Position numbers and translations under genes: made by a program | Part shown: positions 1 through 7,836 of the stretch, one piece after another | How the letters are laid out: each line of letters begins with the position of its first letter | Position numbering within the stretch: the first letter of the stretch is position 1 | The notes under the pieces: generated by a model | What the model was told of the DNA's origin: nothing | Seen by the model: the letters and a program-made list of their open reading frames with translations, nothing else | The model's database searches: none | Source: Melghirimyces algeriensis | Lineage (GTDB): Bacteria > Bacillota > Bacilli > Thermoactinomycetales > DSM-45169 | Direction of reading: 5' to 3' | Length of the DNA stretch: 64,000 nt | NCBI RefSeq assembly: GCF_900182565.1 | Contig: NZ_FXTI01000005.1 | Span: 1-64,000, forward strand

Positions 1-324
1 TGTATCGAAGACCTCCAAGTAAAGCATATGGTGAAAAACCGCAAGTTAGCCAAATCGATCACGGATGCCTCGTGGTCGGAGTTTGTCGCGATGCTTACCT
101 ACAAGGCAGCCTGGCATGGAAGAAACGTGGTGAAAGTGGGGAAACAGTTCCCTTCTAGTCAGCTTTGCCCTTCCTGTTGCTACCGAAACAAGGATGTAAA
201 GAACCTCCACCTTCGGGCATGGACATGCCCTACATGTGGCTCTCACCATGACCGAGACATCAATGCATCCAAAAACATCTTGCAAGAAGGACTTCGAGTA
301 CTTGCAGTCGGGCAGACCGTTTAA
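1..324 (+). CDS. tnpB: TnpB RNA-guided nuclease / IS605 OrfB, C-terminal fragment
   Basis: The frame is open from the first base, so the start lies upstream of the window. About 107 residues are visible. They contain the conserved stretch before the zinc ribbon (ITDASWSEFVAMLTYKA), the four-cysteine zinc ribbon (CPSC about 34 codons further on and CPTC about 20 after that), and the last RuvC aspartate motif HDRDINASKNIL. TnpB proteins are ancestors of Cas12 and cut DNA guided by an RNA made from the right end of the element. The C-terminal end looks intact. Whether the whole protein is intact cannot be judged here. Confidence 0.9.
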   Translation, partial: CIEDLQVKHMVKNRKLAKSITDASWSEFVAMLTYKAAWHGRNVVKVGKQFPSSQLCPSCCYRNKDVKNLHLRAWTCPTCGSHHDRDINASKNILQEGLRVLAVGQTV

Positions 325-365
325 GCTTGGATATGATCCTATCAGTAGACGGGAGCTCCCAAGAA

Positions 366-388
366 TCCCCTGCCTTCAGGCATGGGGA
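366..388 (+). repeat. IS605-type right-end hairpin
   Basis: The stem TCCCC-TGCC pairs with GGCA-(T)-GGGGA around a TTCA loop, with one bulged T on the 3' arm. Imperfect hairpins with a bulge are the TnpA recognition structures of this transposon group. The same sequence would be the 3' end of a TnpB guide-RNA scaffold, with the flanking recombinase DNA from about 395 onwards as the guide. That second role is inference. Confidence 0.65.
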
Positions 389-392
389 GTGT

Positions 393-1708
393 CAAATAGA
401 TGAAGGATATTCAGCAAAGGATACAAACCGACCTGAGCTCCAACGAATGATCCAGGATATCGAAGAGAAAAATATCGATGTTGTATTAGTATTTCGGCTT
501 GATCGATTAACCCGGTCCGTTCTAGATCTGTATAAGCTTCTTGAACACTTCGAAAAGCATAACTGTGCTTTTTCAAGTGCCACTGAGGTTCGGCCGTTTA
601 TTTCTCACTCTTGTTGCAGCCCTTGCGCAATGGGAGCGAGAGAATCTTGCAGAACGTGTGCGTTTTGGAATGGAAGAGATGGTTCGACAAGGAAAAAGAC
701 CTGGTGGTAGCGCGAGTTACGGCTATAAAAGTGTGGAAGGAAAGTTAATTCCTGTTGAATCGGAAGCAACCATTGTCCGTGAACTGTTTGATCGATATGA
801 AAAAAACCAAGGCATACGTGAGATACAAAGGTGGCTTGAAGATGAAAAGATACCTGCTCCCAAAAAGAAATGGAGTACAACCACCATCAATTACATTCTA
901 CGTAGTCCAATCTATATCGGAAAAATCCGATGGAATCTACGCAAAAAAGGAATAGGAAAAACAAATCAAGAAATCATCGTTGACGGAAATCATGAACCCA
1001 TTATAAGTGAAAACCAGTTTTTTCGTGTTCAAAAGATATTGGACCAACGAAAAAGCGTTGCACCTGTTGTGCTGCAACCAGCGATTTTATCTTTGCGGGG
1101 ATTACTAGATGTGCAAAGTGTGGATATTCCATGTCTAGTACTTCACGCAAATATAACGGCAAACGATTCAAATACTACGGGTGTGTAAACAGACAAAAAA
1201 ACTTTCACTGCGATATGCCTTATTTGCGTGAAGAATGGTTGAGGAAGCCATTTTAGATTACATAAAAGTCAACCTGGATAAAAACGATATCGACGAGATC
1301 GTAAGTCAGATTGAGAAAGACAAAGAAAAAGAACGGTTAGTTAATCAGGTTGAACAGCTTAAAAAGGATTTGGAGAAGATACAAACGAGGAAACGTAAGT
1401 TTCAAATGATGTATGTTGATGATCTCATATCAAAAGAGGATTATATTGAACGTACACAAGAAATGACAACAGAGGAAAAACGCATCAAAGCAACATTGAA
1501 TGAAATGGTTATACCAAGTGATGAGGATATCCACTACCAAGAAGAACTTCACAACATGCTTTCAGAGTTTCAAAGTATATATGGATCACTGAGCGTCGAA
1601 GAGTGGAAAACAATGGTGAACGAAATCATTAAGAACATCACATTGAACGCTTTTAAAGAAAGTCCTCGACAACGGCCAGATATTAAGGTGAACATTGAAT
1701 ACAAATAA
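393..1708 (+). pseudogene. Large serine recombinase (resolvase/integrase type), disrupted remnant
   Basis: Three reading frames together give one large serine recombinase. The first (393 to about 580) starts inside the catalytic domain at DEGYSAKDTNRPELQRM, so the N-terminal part with the catalytic serine is missing where the IS sits. After SATEV about 20 nt appear to be lost, and the frame moves to GRLFLTLVAALAQWEREN (about 585-1085) with the DNA-binding recombinase domain. A second shift leads into the zinc-ribbon segment RCAKCGYSMSS (about 1110-1230). A third leads to the coiled-coil C-terminus (about 1235-1708). With the IS insertion and three shifts the gene cannot make a working enzyme. 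It lies beside tRNA-Thr and tmRNA, common places for integrated elements, so it is probably the relic of one. Confidence 0.85.
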
Positions 1709-1737
1709 AAAGAACAGGTCTTGTCCTGTTCCTTTTT
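1707..1737. terminator. Bidirectional intrinsic terminator
   Basis: A 7-bp stem GAACAGG/CCTGTTC (1712-1718 with 1725-1731) is flanked by an A run on the left and a T run on the right. It can end the recombinase transcript on the plus strand and the tmRNA/tRNA-Thr transcript on the minus strand. Confidence 0.7.
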
Positions 1738-1742
1738 CCCTA

Positions 1743-1817
1743 TGGTGCTGGTGGAGGGAATTGAACCCCCGACCTACGCATTACGAGTGCGTTGCTCTAC
1801 CGCTGAGCTACACCAGC
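1743..1817 (-). tRNA. tRNA-Thr (anticodon CGT)
   Basis: Read on the minus strand, the acceptor stem GCTGGTG (1811-1817) pairs with CACCAGC (1747-1753). The anticodon loop reads ACTCGTAAT, giving CGT. The T arm contains GGTTCAATTCC. The discriminator A and an encoded CCA occupy 1743-1746. All arms of a normal tRNA are present. It lies downstream of tmRNA on the same strand and may share its transcript. Confidence 0.95.
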
Positions 1818-1842
1818 ATGATGCTTCTTTTATGACATTCGG

Positions 1843-1866
1843 TCTGCCAGCTGAGCTACATCAGCA
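1843..1866 (-). pseudogene. tRNA relic, 5' half only
   Basis: On the minus strand this reads as an acceptor 5' strand GCTGATG followed by a D-arm-like TAGCTCAGCTGGCAGA and then stops resembling a tRNA. It is similar to the first 24 nt of the neighbouring tRNA-Thr (GCTGGTG-TAGCTCAGCGG-TAGA). No anticodon arm or 3' half follows. It sits in the 69-nt gap between tmRNA and tRNA-Thr. Confidence 0.6.
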
Positions 1867-1886
1867 TGTTTGTTTTGGTAGGTATT

Positions 1887-2252
1887 TGGTGGAGGCGAGC
1901 GGAGTCGAACCGCTGTCCGAAAACATCGCCACGTCGGATTCTCCGAGCGCAGTCGCTGTATTGAGATCTCACTCTTTGAACTGCCCAACGACAGGCGCTT
2001 CAAAGAGCCAGCTATCTAAGGTTCGCTTTCCGGCCGATAGCGCCTCCAGTCAGCTAGCCCGCTTCAGTTATGAGACCCAAGAACTCCACACGGGCGATGG
2101 AGCCATGGATCCTGGCCAGCTATTAAGCAGCCAGAGCGTAGTTTTCTTGTTTGCCAGTTACATTTAGGCAATCCGCGTTTTTAACGAAGGACGCAGCCCC
2201 ACGGCTCGCTACCGACGCTCGAACTGTTCCCGTCGAATCCCAAAACGCCCCC
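1887..2252 (-). ncRNA. ssrA: tmRNA (ssrA)
   Basis: The tRNA-like ends are clear: 5' GGGGGCG pairs with CGCCTCC, followed by A and an encoded CCA at 1887-1889, and a T arm with GGTTCGACTCC. The tag reading frame at 2123-2155 encodes GKQENYALAA and a stop, giving the degradation tag AGKQENYALAA once the tRNA-delivered alanine is added. tmRNA acts with SmpB, encoded just upstream, to rescue stalled ribosomes and send the products to ClpXP-type proteases. It is 366 nt long, within the usual bacterial range. Confidence 0.95.
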
Positions 2253-2289
2253 AAGGTGACAGGCAGGAAATTGAGCGTTAACGAAATAT

Positions 2290-2318
2290 ATTGTAACAAA
2301 ATAATCAACAGATGTAAA
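2290..2318 (-). promoter_or_regulatory. SigmaA promoter of ssrA
   Basis: On the minus strand TTTACA (2313-2318) and TACAAT (2290-2295) are 17 bp apart. Transcription would begin near 2283, leaving a leader of about 30 nt before the mature tmRNA end, to be removed by RNase P. Confidence 0.7.
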
Positions 2319-2342
2319 GCGTTTCCCTTAAAAAAGGTGCAA

Positions 2343-2810
2343 TTACCGCATCATCTGTTGTTTCAGTTGACGTCGAATTTCTCGGTCAGCATCCCGTTTG
2401 GCAACGGCCTGTCGCTTGTCATGCAACTTTTTCCCTTTAGCGAGGGCCAGTTTGATTTTGGCAAACCCATTGCGAAGGTGCAGATCCAAGGGAACCAGCG
2501 TAAATCCTTTTTGCTGTGTTAAACCGATCAGCTTATTGATTTCGCCTTTATGCAAAAGGAGCTTTCGCGTTCGGGTTGGATCGTGGTTAAACCGGTTTCC
2601 CTGTTCAAAAGGGCTGATGTGCATGTTGAGAAGGTAGACTTCGCCTCTGTCGATCAAAGCGTAGCTGTCCTTCAGATTGACCCGACCCTGTCGGATCGAC
2701 TTGATTTCGGTCCCAGTGAGCACGATGCCTGCTTCATAGGTATCTTCCACATGATACTCATGCAAAGCTTTTTTGTTCCGTGCAATCACTTTGCTTCCAC
2801 CCTTTGACAT
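2343..2810 (-). CDS. smpB: SsrA-binding protein SmpB
   Basis: The 155-residue protein has the full SmpB beta-barrel pattern: ARNKKALHEY near the start, EAGIVLTGTEIKS, and the basic C-terminal tail with LAKGKKLHDKR followed by a K/R-rich helix that enters the mRNA channel. SmpB binds the tRNA-like part of tmRNA and places it in stalled ribosomes. The length is normal for the family. The start is supported by GGAGGTG nine bases upstream. It lies between rnr and ssrA, as in Bacillus, and SmpB and RNase R also act together in decay of non-stop mRNA. Confidence 0.97.
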   Translation of the reverse strand: MSKGGSKVIARNKKALHEYHVEDTYEAGIVLTGTEIKSIRQGRVNLKDSYALIDRGEVYLLNMHISPFEQGNRFNHDPTRTRKLLLHKGEINKLIGLTQQKGFTLVPLDLHLRNGFAKIKLALAKGKKLHDKRQAVAKRDADREIRRQLKQQMMR

Positions 2811-2876
2811 GCGTGCTCACCTCCTTGAAGAATCCATTCTTTACTATAACAGCATCAACGAAGAATCGTCAATAGA

Positions 2877-5189
2877 TCAATTGGCTCGATGCTTCCGTTT
2901 GCTTTTTTTCTTTTTCATACGGCTTTTTTTGAAACCCAATCCGTTTTTGTTTCCATTTCGTTTCCGGGCTTCGTTATTGTTTTTTCGTGGTTTGCGCTTT
3001 TTCTGTTCCGCCGTCTTCTTCGGGGTCCCCAACCGTTTGGGACGGTGTGGTGGCTTTTGAGCGTTACCTTCTTCCACAAATTCAAAATCCACCTTGCGTT
3101 CATTTAAGTTGACTCCAGCGACCCGAACCGTAACTTTGTCACCGATCCGATATGCCTTTTGCGTTCGCTCTCCCACCAAAGACATGGAGCCTTCATGAAA
3201 ATGATAATAATCATCGGTCATATAACTGACATGAACCATGCCTTCCACCGTATTCTCCAGCTCCACAAAAACCCCGAAGGACGTGACACTGCTGATGACT
3301 CCTTCAAATGTTTCTCCCACTTTATCCTGCATAAACTCCGCTTTTTTCAGATCATTTGTCTGCCGCTCTGCATCGACTGCGATCCGCTCCCGCTCAGATG
3401 CATGCTGGGCGGCACCTGGCAACCATCCATTCAATTCCGACTTCCGCTTATCGGGGAGGTTCCCATGGTTGTCCAACACTTCCCGGATAATGCGATGAAT
3501 CACCAAGTCAGGGTAACGGCGAATGGGAGATGTAAAGTGAGAATAGTAGGATGCGGCCAATCCAAAATGACCCAGGCACTCCGGGGAATATTTTGCTTGT
3601 TGCATAGAGCGAAGCATCACGGTACTGATTACCGGCTCCTCCGGTTCTCCCTTAATCTCCTCCAATAATTGCTGTAAAACGCGTGGCTTGATCTTGTTCG
3701 CTTTTCCTTTGGCCTGATAACCGAAGTGGGTGATAAACTCAAAAAATGCTTGCAGTTTTTCCGGGTCCGGATGTTCGTGAATCCGGTACATAAACGGTAT
3801 CTTCATTTTAAAGAAATGCTCCGATACCGTCTCATTAGCCGCCAGCATAAATTCTTCAATCATCTGCTCCGCAACAGTTCGAGGCTTGGGAACAATGTCT
3901 ACCGGTTTTCCCTGATCATCCACAATGATTTTGGCTTCAGGAAAGTCAAAATCAATCGCCCCCCGTGCAAACCGACGCTTTCGCAACACTTCAGCCAGTT
4001 GACCCATCAGCCGAAAGTCCTCCACCAAGGATTCATATTGATGGATCACTTCCGGATCTTCATCCACCAATATTTGTTTCACCGCTTGATAGGTCATCCG
4101 TTCATTGGTCTGAATCACACTGGGGTAGATTTCGTGATCCACCACATCTCCCGATGAATCGATTTCCATATCGCAGGTAAGGGTTAACCGATCCACCTGG
4201 GGGTTGAGACTGCAAATGCCGTTGGACAAGCGTGGGGGCAGCATGGGGATCACCCGATCCACCAAGTATACACTGGTGCCTCGCTCATACGCTTCCCTGT
4301 CCAGAGCGGTTCCTTCTTGGACATAATAGCTGACATCCGCAATGTGAACACCCAGACGGATATTTCCGTTCTCCAACGCTTCAACCGATACCGCATCATC
4401 CAAATCCTTTGCATCGGCTCCGTCAATGGTAACCATAGTGCGTTCCCGCAAGTCGCGTCTCCCGGCCATCTCCACGACTGAGATGGTATCCGGCACTTCC
4501 TCCGCCTCTTTGATCACATCATCCGGAAACGCTTCCGGAAGCTGATGTTGTCGAATAATGGCCAAAATATCCACACCGGGATCTTCTTTGTGACCCAAAA
4601 CCTCTTTCACTTTTCCTTCGGCGCTCCGACGCCCTTTCGGATAATCGGTCAGTTCAACGACAACCTTATCTCCTTCCTTTGCCCCGTTTTTGGCTTCTTT
4701 GGGAATGAAGATATCGGAAGATAACCGCTTATCATCAGCAATGACAAACCCAAAATGTTTGGACGCCTTATAAGTGCCCACCACTTCCGTGCGCCCCCGT
4801 TTCAGGATGCGAACAATCTCACCTTCCGGACGCAATCCTTCCTTTTTCATACTGTGTATACGGGCCAAGACCAGATCCCCGTCCATGGCTCCATTCATAT
4901 CATTCCCGTGGATAAACACATCCTGTTGAAACGGGAAATCCGCATCGGGAATGGCAAAGCCAAATCCCTTTGCGTTTCCCTGAAGCCTCCCCCGAACCAG
5001 ATTGAGTCTTTCCGGGACACCGTAACGTTTGGTTCGGGTGCGAACAATTTTTCCCTCAGCCTCCATTTGATTCAAAAGAGCAATGAAGGCATTCCAGTCT
5101 TCGATGCCGAATGCATGTTGCAATTCTTCTGCTTTCATCGGTTTGTATGCTTTTTTTCGCATATATTCCAAAATCTCATGTTCTTGCAT
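2877..5189 (-). CDS. rnr: Ribonuclease R
   Basis: This 3'-to-5' exoribonuclease degrades structured RNA and non-stop mRNA. The 770 residues contain an N-terminal winged helix (EILEYMRKKAYKPMKAEEL), two cold-shock OB folds, the RNB catalytic core with the acidic cluster DGADAKDLDDAVSV, an S1 domain near residues 625-705 (GVISSVTSFGVFVELENTVEGMVH) and a long lysine/arginine-rich tail. The frame continues upstream to a GTG at 5231, but AAAGGAG lies inside that extension. The ATG at 5189 is therefore the better start, although the site is 13 nt away; a TTG three bases earlier is also possible. The ribosome binding site lies over the end of est, suggesting co-transcription. Confidence 0.95.
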   Translation of the reverse strand: MQEHEILEYMRKKAYKPMKAEELQHAFGIEDWNAFIALLNQMEAEGKIVRTRTKRYGVPERLNLVRGRLQGNAKGFGFAIPDADFPFQQDVFIHGNDMNGAMDGDLVLARIHSMKKEGLRPEGEIVRILKRGRTEVVGTYKASKHFGFVIADDKRLSSDIFIPKEAKNGAKEGDKVVVELTDYPKGRRSAEGKVKEVLGHKEDPGVDILAIIRQHQLPEAFPDDVIKEAEEVPDTISVVEMAGRRDLRERTMVTIDGADAKDLDDAVSVEALENGNIRLGVHIADVSYYVQEGTALDREAYERGTSVYLVDRVIPMLPPRLSNGICSLNPQVDRLTLTCDMEIDSSGDVVDHEIYPSVIQTNERMTYQAVKQILVDEDPEVIHQYESLVEDFRLMGQLAEVLRKRRFARGAIDFDFPEAKIIVDDQGKPVDIVPKPRTVAEQMIEEFMLAANETVSEHFFKMKIPFMYRIHEHPDPEKLQAFFEFITHFGYQAKGKANKIKPRVLQQLLEEIKGEPEEPVISTVMLRSMQQAKYSPECLGHFGLAASYYSHFTSPIRRYPDLVIHRIIREVLDNHGNLPDKRKSELNGWLPGAAQHASERERIAVDAERQTNDLKKAEFMQDKVGETFEGVISSVTSFGVFVELENTVEGMVHVSYMTDDYYHFHEGSMSLVGERTQKAYRIGDKVTVRVAGVNLNERKVDFEFVEEGNAQKPPHRPKRLGTPKKTAEQKKRKPRKNNNEARKRNGNKNGLGFKKSRMKKKKSKRKHRAN

Positions 5190-5196
5190 CAACGCT

Positions 5197-5982
5197 TCAA
5201 TTCTCCTTTCCCTCCGGTGCGTTTCTCTCACGGTTTTCCGTTACGCGCCGGATAAAGGCATCAACTTCGGTAAACAGTTGCTTCCTTTCTTGATCCAATG
5301 TAATAATATGGCTTGATTTTTCAAACCATATCAGCTGTTTGTCCTTGGAAGATATATGATTGTATATGTAACGGGCACTTTTGGGATGGACCGTTTCATC
5401 CCTGACGGCCTGAACCACCATTGCCGGTACTTCCACCTTGGACAAACGACGGCGAACATGGCGGATCAATCCGTTTAAACTGGAGATACATTTCAACGGG
5501 GTACGATCATACGGTGTCAGATGCACTTCAATATGGGGCGGCTTCTCTCCCTTTCGCTCCAAGTAAGGCTTAAACCAGCGAACCATATTGACAAACCGAT
5601 GCCTTTTATCTTGTAAATAAACAGGAGCACAAAGGGGGACAACACCGGCCACTTCTCTTTCCTGTGCCAGTTTGAGAGCAAGGGCTCCGCCCATGGAAAG
5701 CCCTACAGCCACAATCTGGCGCACTTTCCCTTGCAGGCGCAAGCGGTCATAGGCGTTGAAAACACACGCCCACCAGTCCTTCCATGAAGTGCATTCCATT
5801 TCCTCCGGAGAAGTACCGTGACCGGGCAAAAGTGGAGCATAAACAGTATAACCCTGCTTCTCCAGATATCGCCCCATGGGTCTCAATTCTGAAGGTGTAC
5901 CTGTAAAACCATGAATCAGCAGAATACCGGTCTCTGACCCTTGATAAAAAAAAGGGTCTGGAGGGCGGCGTCGAATCTTCAT
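5197..5982 (-). CDS. est: Carboxylesterase, alpha/beta hydrolase (Est30 type)
   Basis: The 261-residue protein has the alpha/beta-hydrolase layout of the Est30/YvaK carboxylesterases: the oxyanion motif HGFTG (24-28), the nucleophile elbow GLSMGG with Ser96, an acid in AVRDETVHP and the base in SSHIIT. It lacks a signal peptide, so it is probably cytosolic and acts on short-chain esters; the natural substrate is unknown. GGAGG stands 11 nt before the ATG. The position between secG and rnr matches B. subtilis, except that a 5S rRNA gene and a channel gene are inserted between est and secG. Confidence 0.9.
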   Translation of the reverse strand: MKIRRRPPDPFFYQGSETGILLIHGFTGTPSELRPMGRYLEKQGYTVYAPLLPGHGTSPEEMECTSWKDWWACVFNAYDRLRLQGKVRQIVAVGLSMGGALALKLAQEREVAGVVPLCAPVYLQDKRHRFVNMVRWFKPYLERKGEKPPHIEVHLTPYDRTPLKCISSLNGLIRHVRRRLSKVEVPAMVVQAVRDETVHPKSARYIYNHISSKDKQLIWFEKSSHIITLDQERKQLFTEVDAFIRRVTENRERNAPEGKEN

Positions 5983-6183
5983 TTACACAGTCGCCTCCCA
6001 TTTGATCTCTCCTTGATCCGGTTCCCGGTGTATTCCCATATAGTAAGCCTTTATGGTTCAGTCTTTCCAACCATATCAATTTCAACCAAGAGAGTTTCAC
6101 CGGAATCACAGGAACGTTATGTTATCAACGATATCACAGAACGACGTCTGGCGAAACGGCAAGACCTCAGAAGAAGTCCATAA

Positions 6184-6213
6184 AAAAGACAGCTCCTGCG
6201 AGCTGTCTTTTTG
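6184..6213 (-). terminator. Terminator of the solitary 5S rRNA gene
   Basis: On the minus strand the stem AAGACAGCTC/GAGCTGTCTT is followed by a T run, about 21 nt after the mature 5S 3' end. Confidence 0.85.
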
Positions 6214-6233
6214 CCACATGGGCAAATGTATGT

Positions 6234-6353
<120 letters not shown>

Positions 6354-6359
6354 ATCTGT

Positions 6360-6388
6360 ATATTATCATGTAACACTAAATGTGACAA
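6360..6388 (-). promoter_or_regulatory. SigmaA promoter of the 5S rRNA gene
   Basis: On the minus strand TTGTCA (6383-6388) and TAATAT (6360-6365) are exactly 17 bp apart. The expected start site falls at about 6353, the mature 5' end of the 5S rRNA, so little 5' processing would be needed. Confidence 0.8.
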
Positions 6389-6547
6389 GAGGGGAATACA
6401 TATTTATCATAAAGTCCTTTTGGAATGATATAACCCTTATCAGGTTGAACAAATTACCAATGATCTCCCGACAGTTATTTCTTTTCAGAAATCTGTCCCA
6501 TGTTAGAATGGACGATGACAACCAAAACGTGAAAGGAGGGTGTATCG

Positions 6548-7374
6548 TTGCATTGGCTGAATAAAATCCTTTTTTCTCCCCGGTTTCATCGCATCCGTAT
6601 TATGTATGAACTTTTCGTTGTTTATTGACGCTTACCTATACGATTGTTCTGGTCAGCCAGTGGCTGGATGTTCACCACCAAAACGACTGGATGATGGACC
6701 GACTTCAATGGTTTGACCGTATGCTATTAATCTGGTTTGCTGTTGAATACTTGGTTCGCTTTTGGGTTGCATCGCATAAAAAACGTTTTGTGTTGGAAAA
6801 CTGGTTTGACCTGTTGGCCATTATTCCTTTGGATGAATTTTTTCGCCCTCTTCGTCTGTTACGCTTGATCCGTCTGATCCGTCTGATCCGAATGTCCTCT
6901 TTTCTATGGGGGTTTATCCGAACACGGGAAGTACAATTATCCATTCTCGTGGCAACAGTCATTGTATTTTGGGGGTCTGGAGGTTTCTATCTTTTGGAAA
7001 AGGACTTTAATGAAGGAATCCAGTCCTTTAATGACGCGATCTGGTGGGCAATTGTCACAACCACCACGGTGGGTTATGGAGACATTTCTCCCGTTACGTT
7101 TGGCGGACGCATGATTGCGATTGTATTGATGCTGACCGGAATCGGACTGATTGGCTCCGTCACTGCTAGTGTGGCCACCCATTTCAACCAAGTTCTCAAG
7201 GAACATCAACGGGAACAGCGAGAAGAAAATCAAATAAGAGAAGAACTGATGCAGACCGCCAAACAATATATAGAACAGATCAATCAATTATCCCCGGCGG
7301 AATATCAAACACTGCTTCGCACTTTGGAAACATTAAGGAGTCAAGATTCCCCTAAAAAAGACAAAATGGAGTGA
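6548..7374 (+). CDS. Voltage-gated-type potassium channel, probable 1-nt frameshift near the start
   Basis: Most of the protein lies in one frame from 6625. It has an ion-transport fold with an arginine-rich S4-like segment (RPLRLLRLIRLIRLIRM), a pore helix and the selectivity filter TTTTVGYGD, a last membrane helix, and a charged C-terminal coiled-coil tail. The best ribosome binding site (AAGGAGG at 6533-6539) points to a TTG at 6548 in another frame. That frame encodes MHWLNKILFSPRFHRIRIMYELFVVY, a typical channel N-terminus, and stops at 6626. One extra T in the run around 6625 would join the two parts smoothly. Either the gene carries a 1-nt deletion, there is a sequence error, or the second part starts separately at the overlapping TTG at 6625. 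Expected to conduct K+ across the cell membrane if expressed. Confidence 0.75.
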
Positions 7375-7387
7375 AAGGAAACGATAC

Positions 7388-7417
7388 AAAAAAACAGCCG
7401 GGTTAACCCTGCTGTTT
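7388..7417 (-). terminator. Intrinsic terminator of secG
   Basis: On the minus strand AACAGC-A-GGG pairs with CCC-G-GCTGTT around a TTAA loop and is followed by seven T residues. It lies 35 nt after the secG stop. Confidence 0.8.
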
Positions 7418-7451
7418 CTCGCTTCATGCGTTAAAGCTATGAGTGTTGTCC

Positions 7452-7685
7452 TTATTTTACAAAATAACCGGCCAAAAGCGTCAGAATCATAAAAAGAATC
7501 GCCAAAACCACAGTTATTTTGCCCAGCAGAGCATCAATCCCACGGGCTTTTGTTTTTCCCAACAACTGTTCAGAAGCGCCGCCGATTGCACCGGACAGAC
7601 CGGCACTTTTACCTGACTGTAACAGAACAACCAGAATTAATGCCACACTCACTATAGCCAACAAAATATCCACGGCGATTTTCAT
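7452..7685 (-). CDS. secG: Preprotein translocase subunit SecG
   Basis: The 77-residue protein has two membrane segments (about 3-22 and 53-75) separated by the conserved cytosolic loop LLQSGKSAGLSGAIGGASEQLLG. SecG assists the SecYE channel during protein export. GAGAGGTG precedes the ATG by about nine bases. The gene has its own promoter and terminator, so it is monocistronic and separate from the glycolytic operon upstream. Confidence 0.95.
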   Translation of the reverse strand: MKIAVDILLAIVSVALILVVLLQSGKSAGLSGAIGGASEQLLGKTKARGIDALLGKITVVLAILFMILTLLAGYFVK

Positions 7686-7733
7686 ACGTGGTACACCTCT
7701 CGTCAGGGATTTCCCCTTCTTATCACTGGTGAT

Positions 7734-7762
7734 ACTGTATCACAACTGTCCCCTCTTTTCAA
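7734..7762 (-). promoter_or_regulatory. SigmaA promoter of secG
   Basis: On the minus strand TTGAAA (7757-7762) and TACAGT (7734-7739) are 17 bp apart, about 50 nt before the secG start. Confidence 0.65.
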
Positions 7763-7783
7763 CAAATGGATTTTCCATACAAC

Positions 7784-7821
7784 GAAAAAGACATACCAGG
7801 CTTGGTAGCTCTGGTATGTCT
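7784..7821 (-). terminator. Terminator of the glycolytic operon
   Basis: On the minus strand an 11-bp stem AGACATACCAG/CTGGTATGTCT is followed by a T run, starting 16 nt after the eno stop. Confidence 0.85.
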
Positions 7822-7836
7822 TCGTCTTCGGGATCT

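Larger units (their letters stand above)
1..394 (+). mobile_element. IS200/IS605-family element, right-hand part (left part outside window)
   Basis: The segment holds the 3' end of a tnpB gene followed by a short non-coding tail that ends in an imperfect hairpin at 366-388, typical of the right end of single-stranded-transposing IS200/IS605 elements. Directly after the end near position 394 the sequence becomes an in-frame piece of a serine recombinase. The element therefore interrupts that gene. The left end, any tnpA and the target-adjacent motif lie outside the window. The right boundary is placed within a few bases only. Confidence 0.75.

Noticed and set aside
5190..5231. Fourteen-codon N-terminal extension of RNase R from a GTG at 5231
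   Set aside because: The extension contains the AAAGGAG ribosome binding site and overlaps the end of est; the family start fits the ATG at 5189 better.
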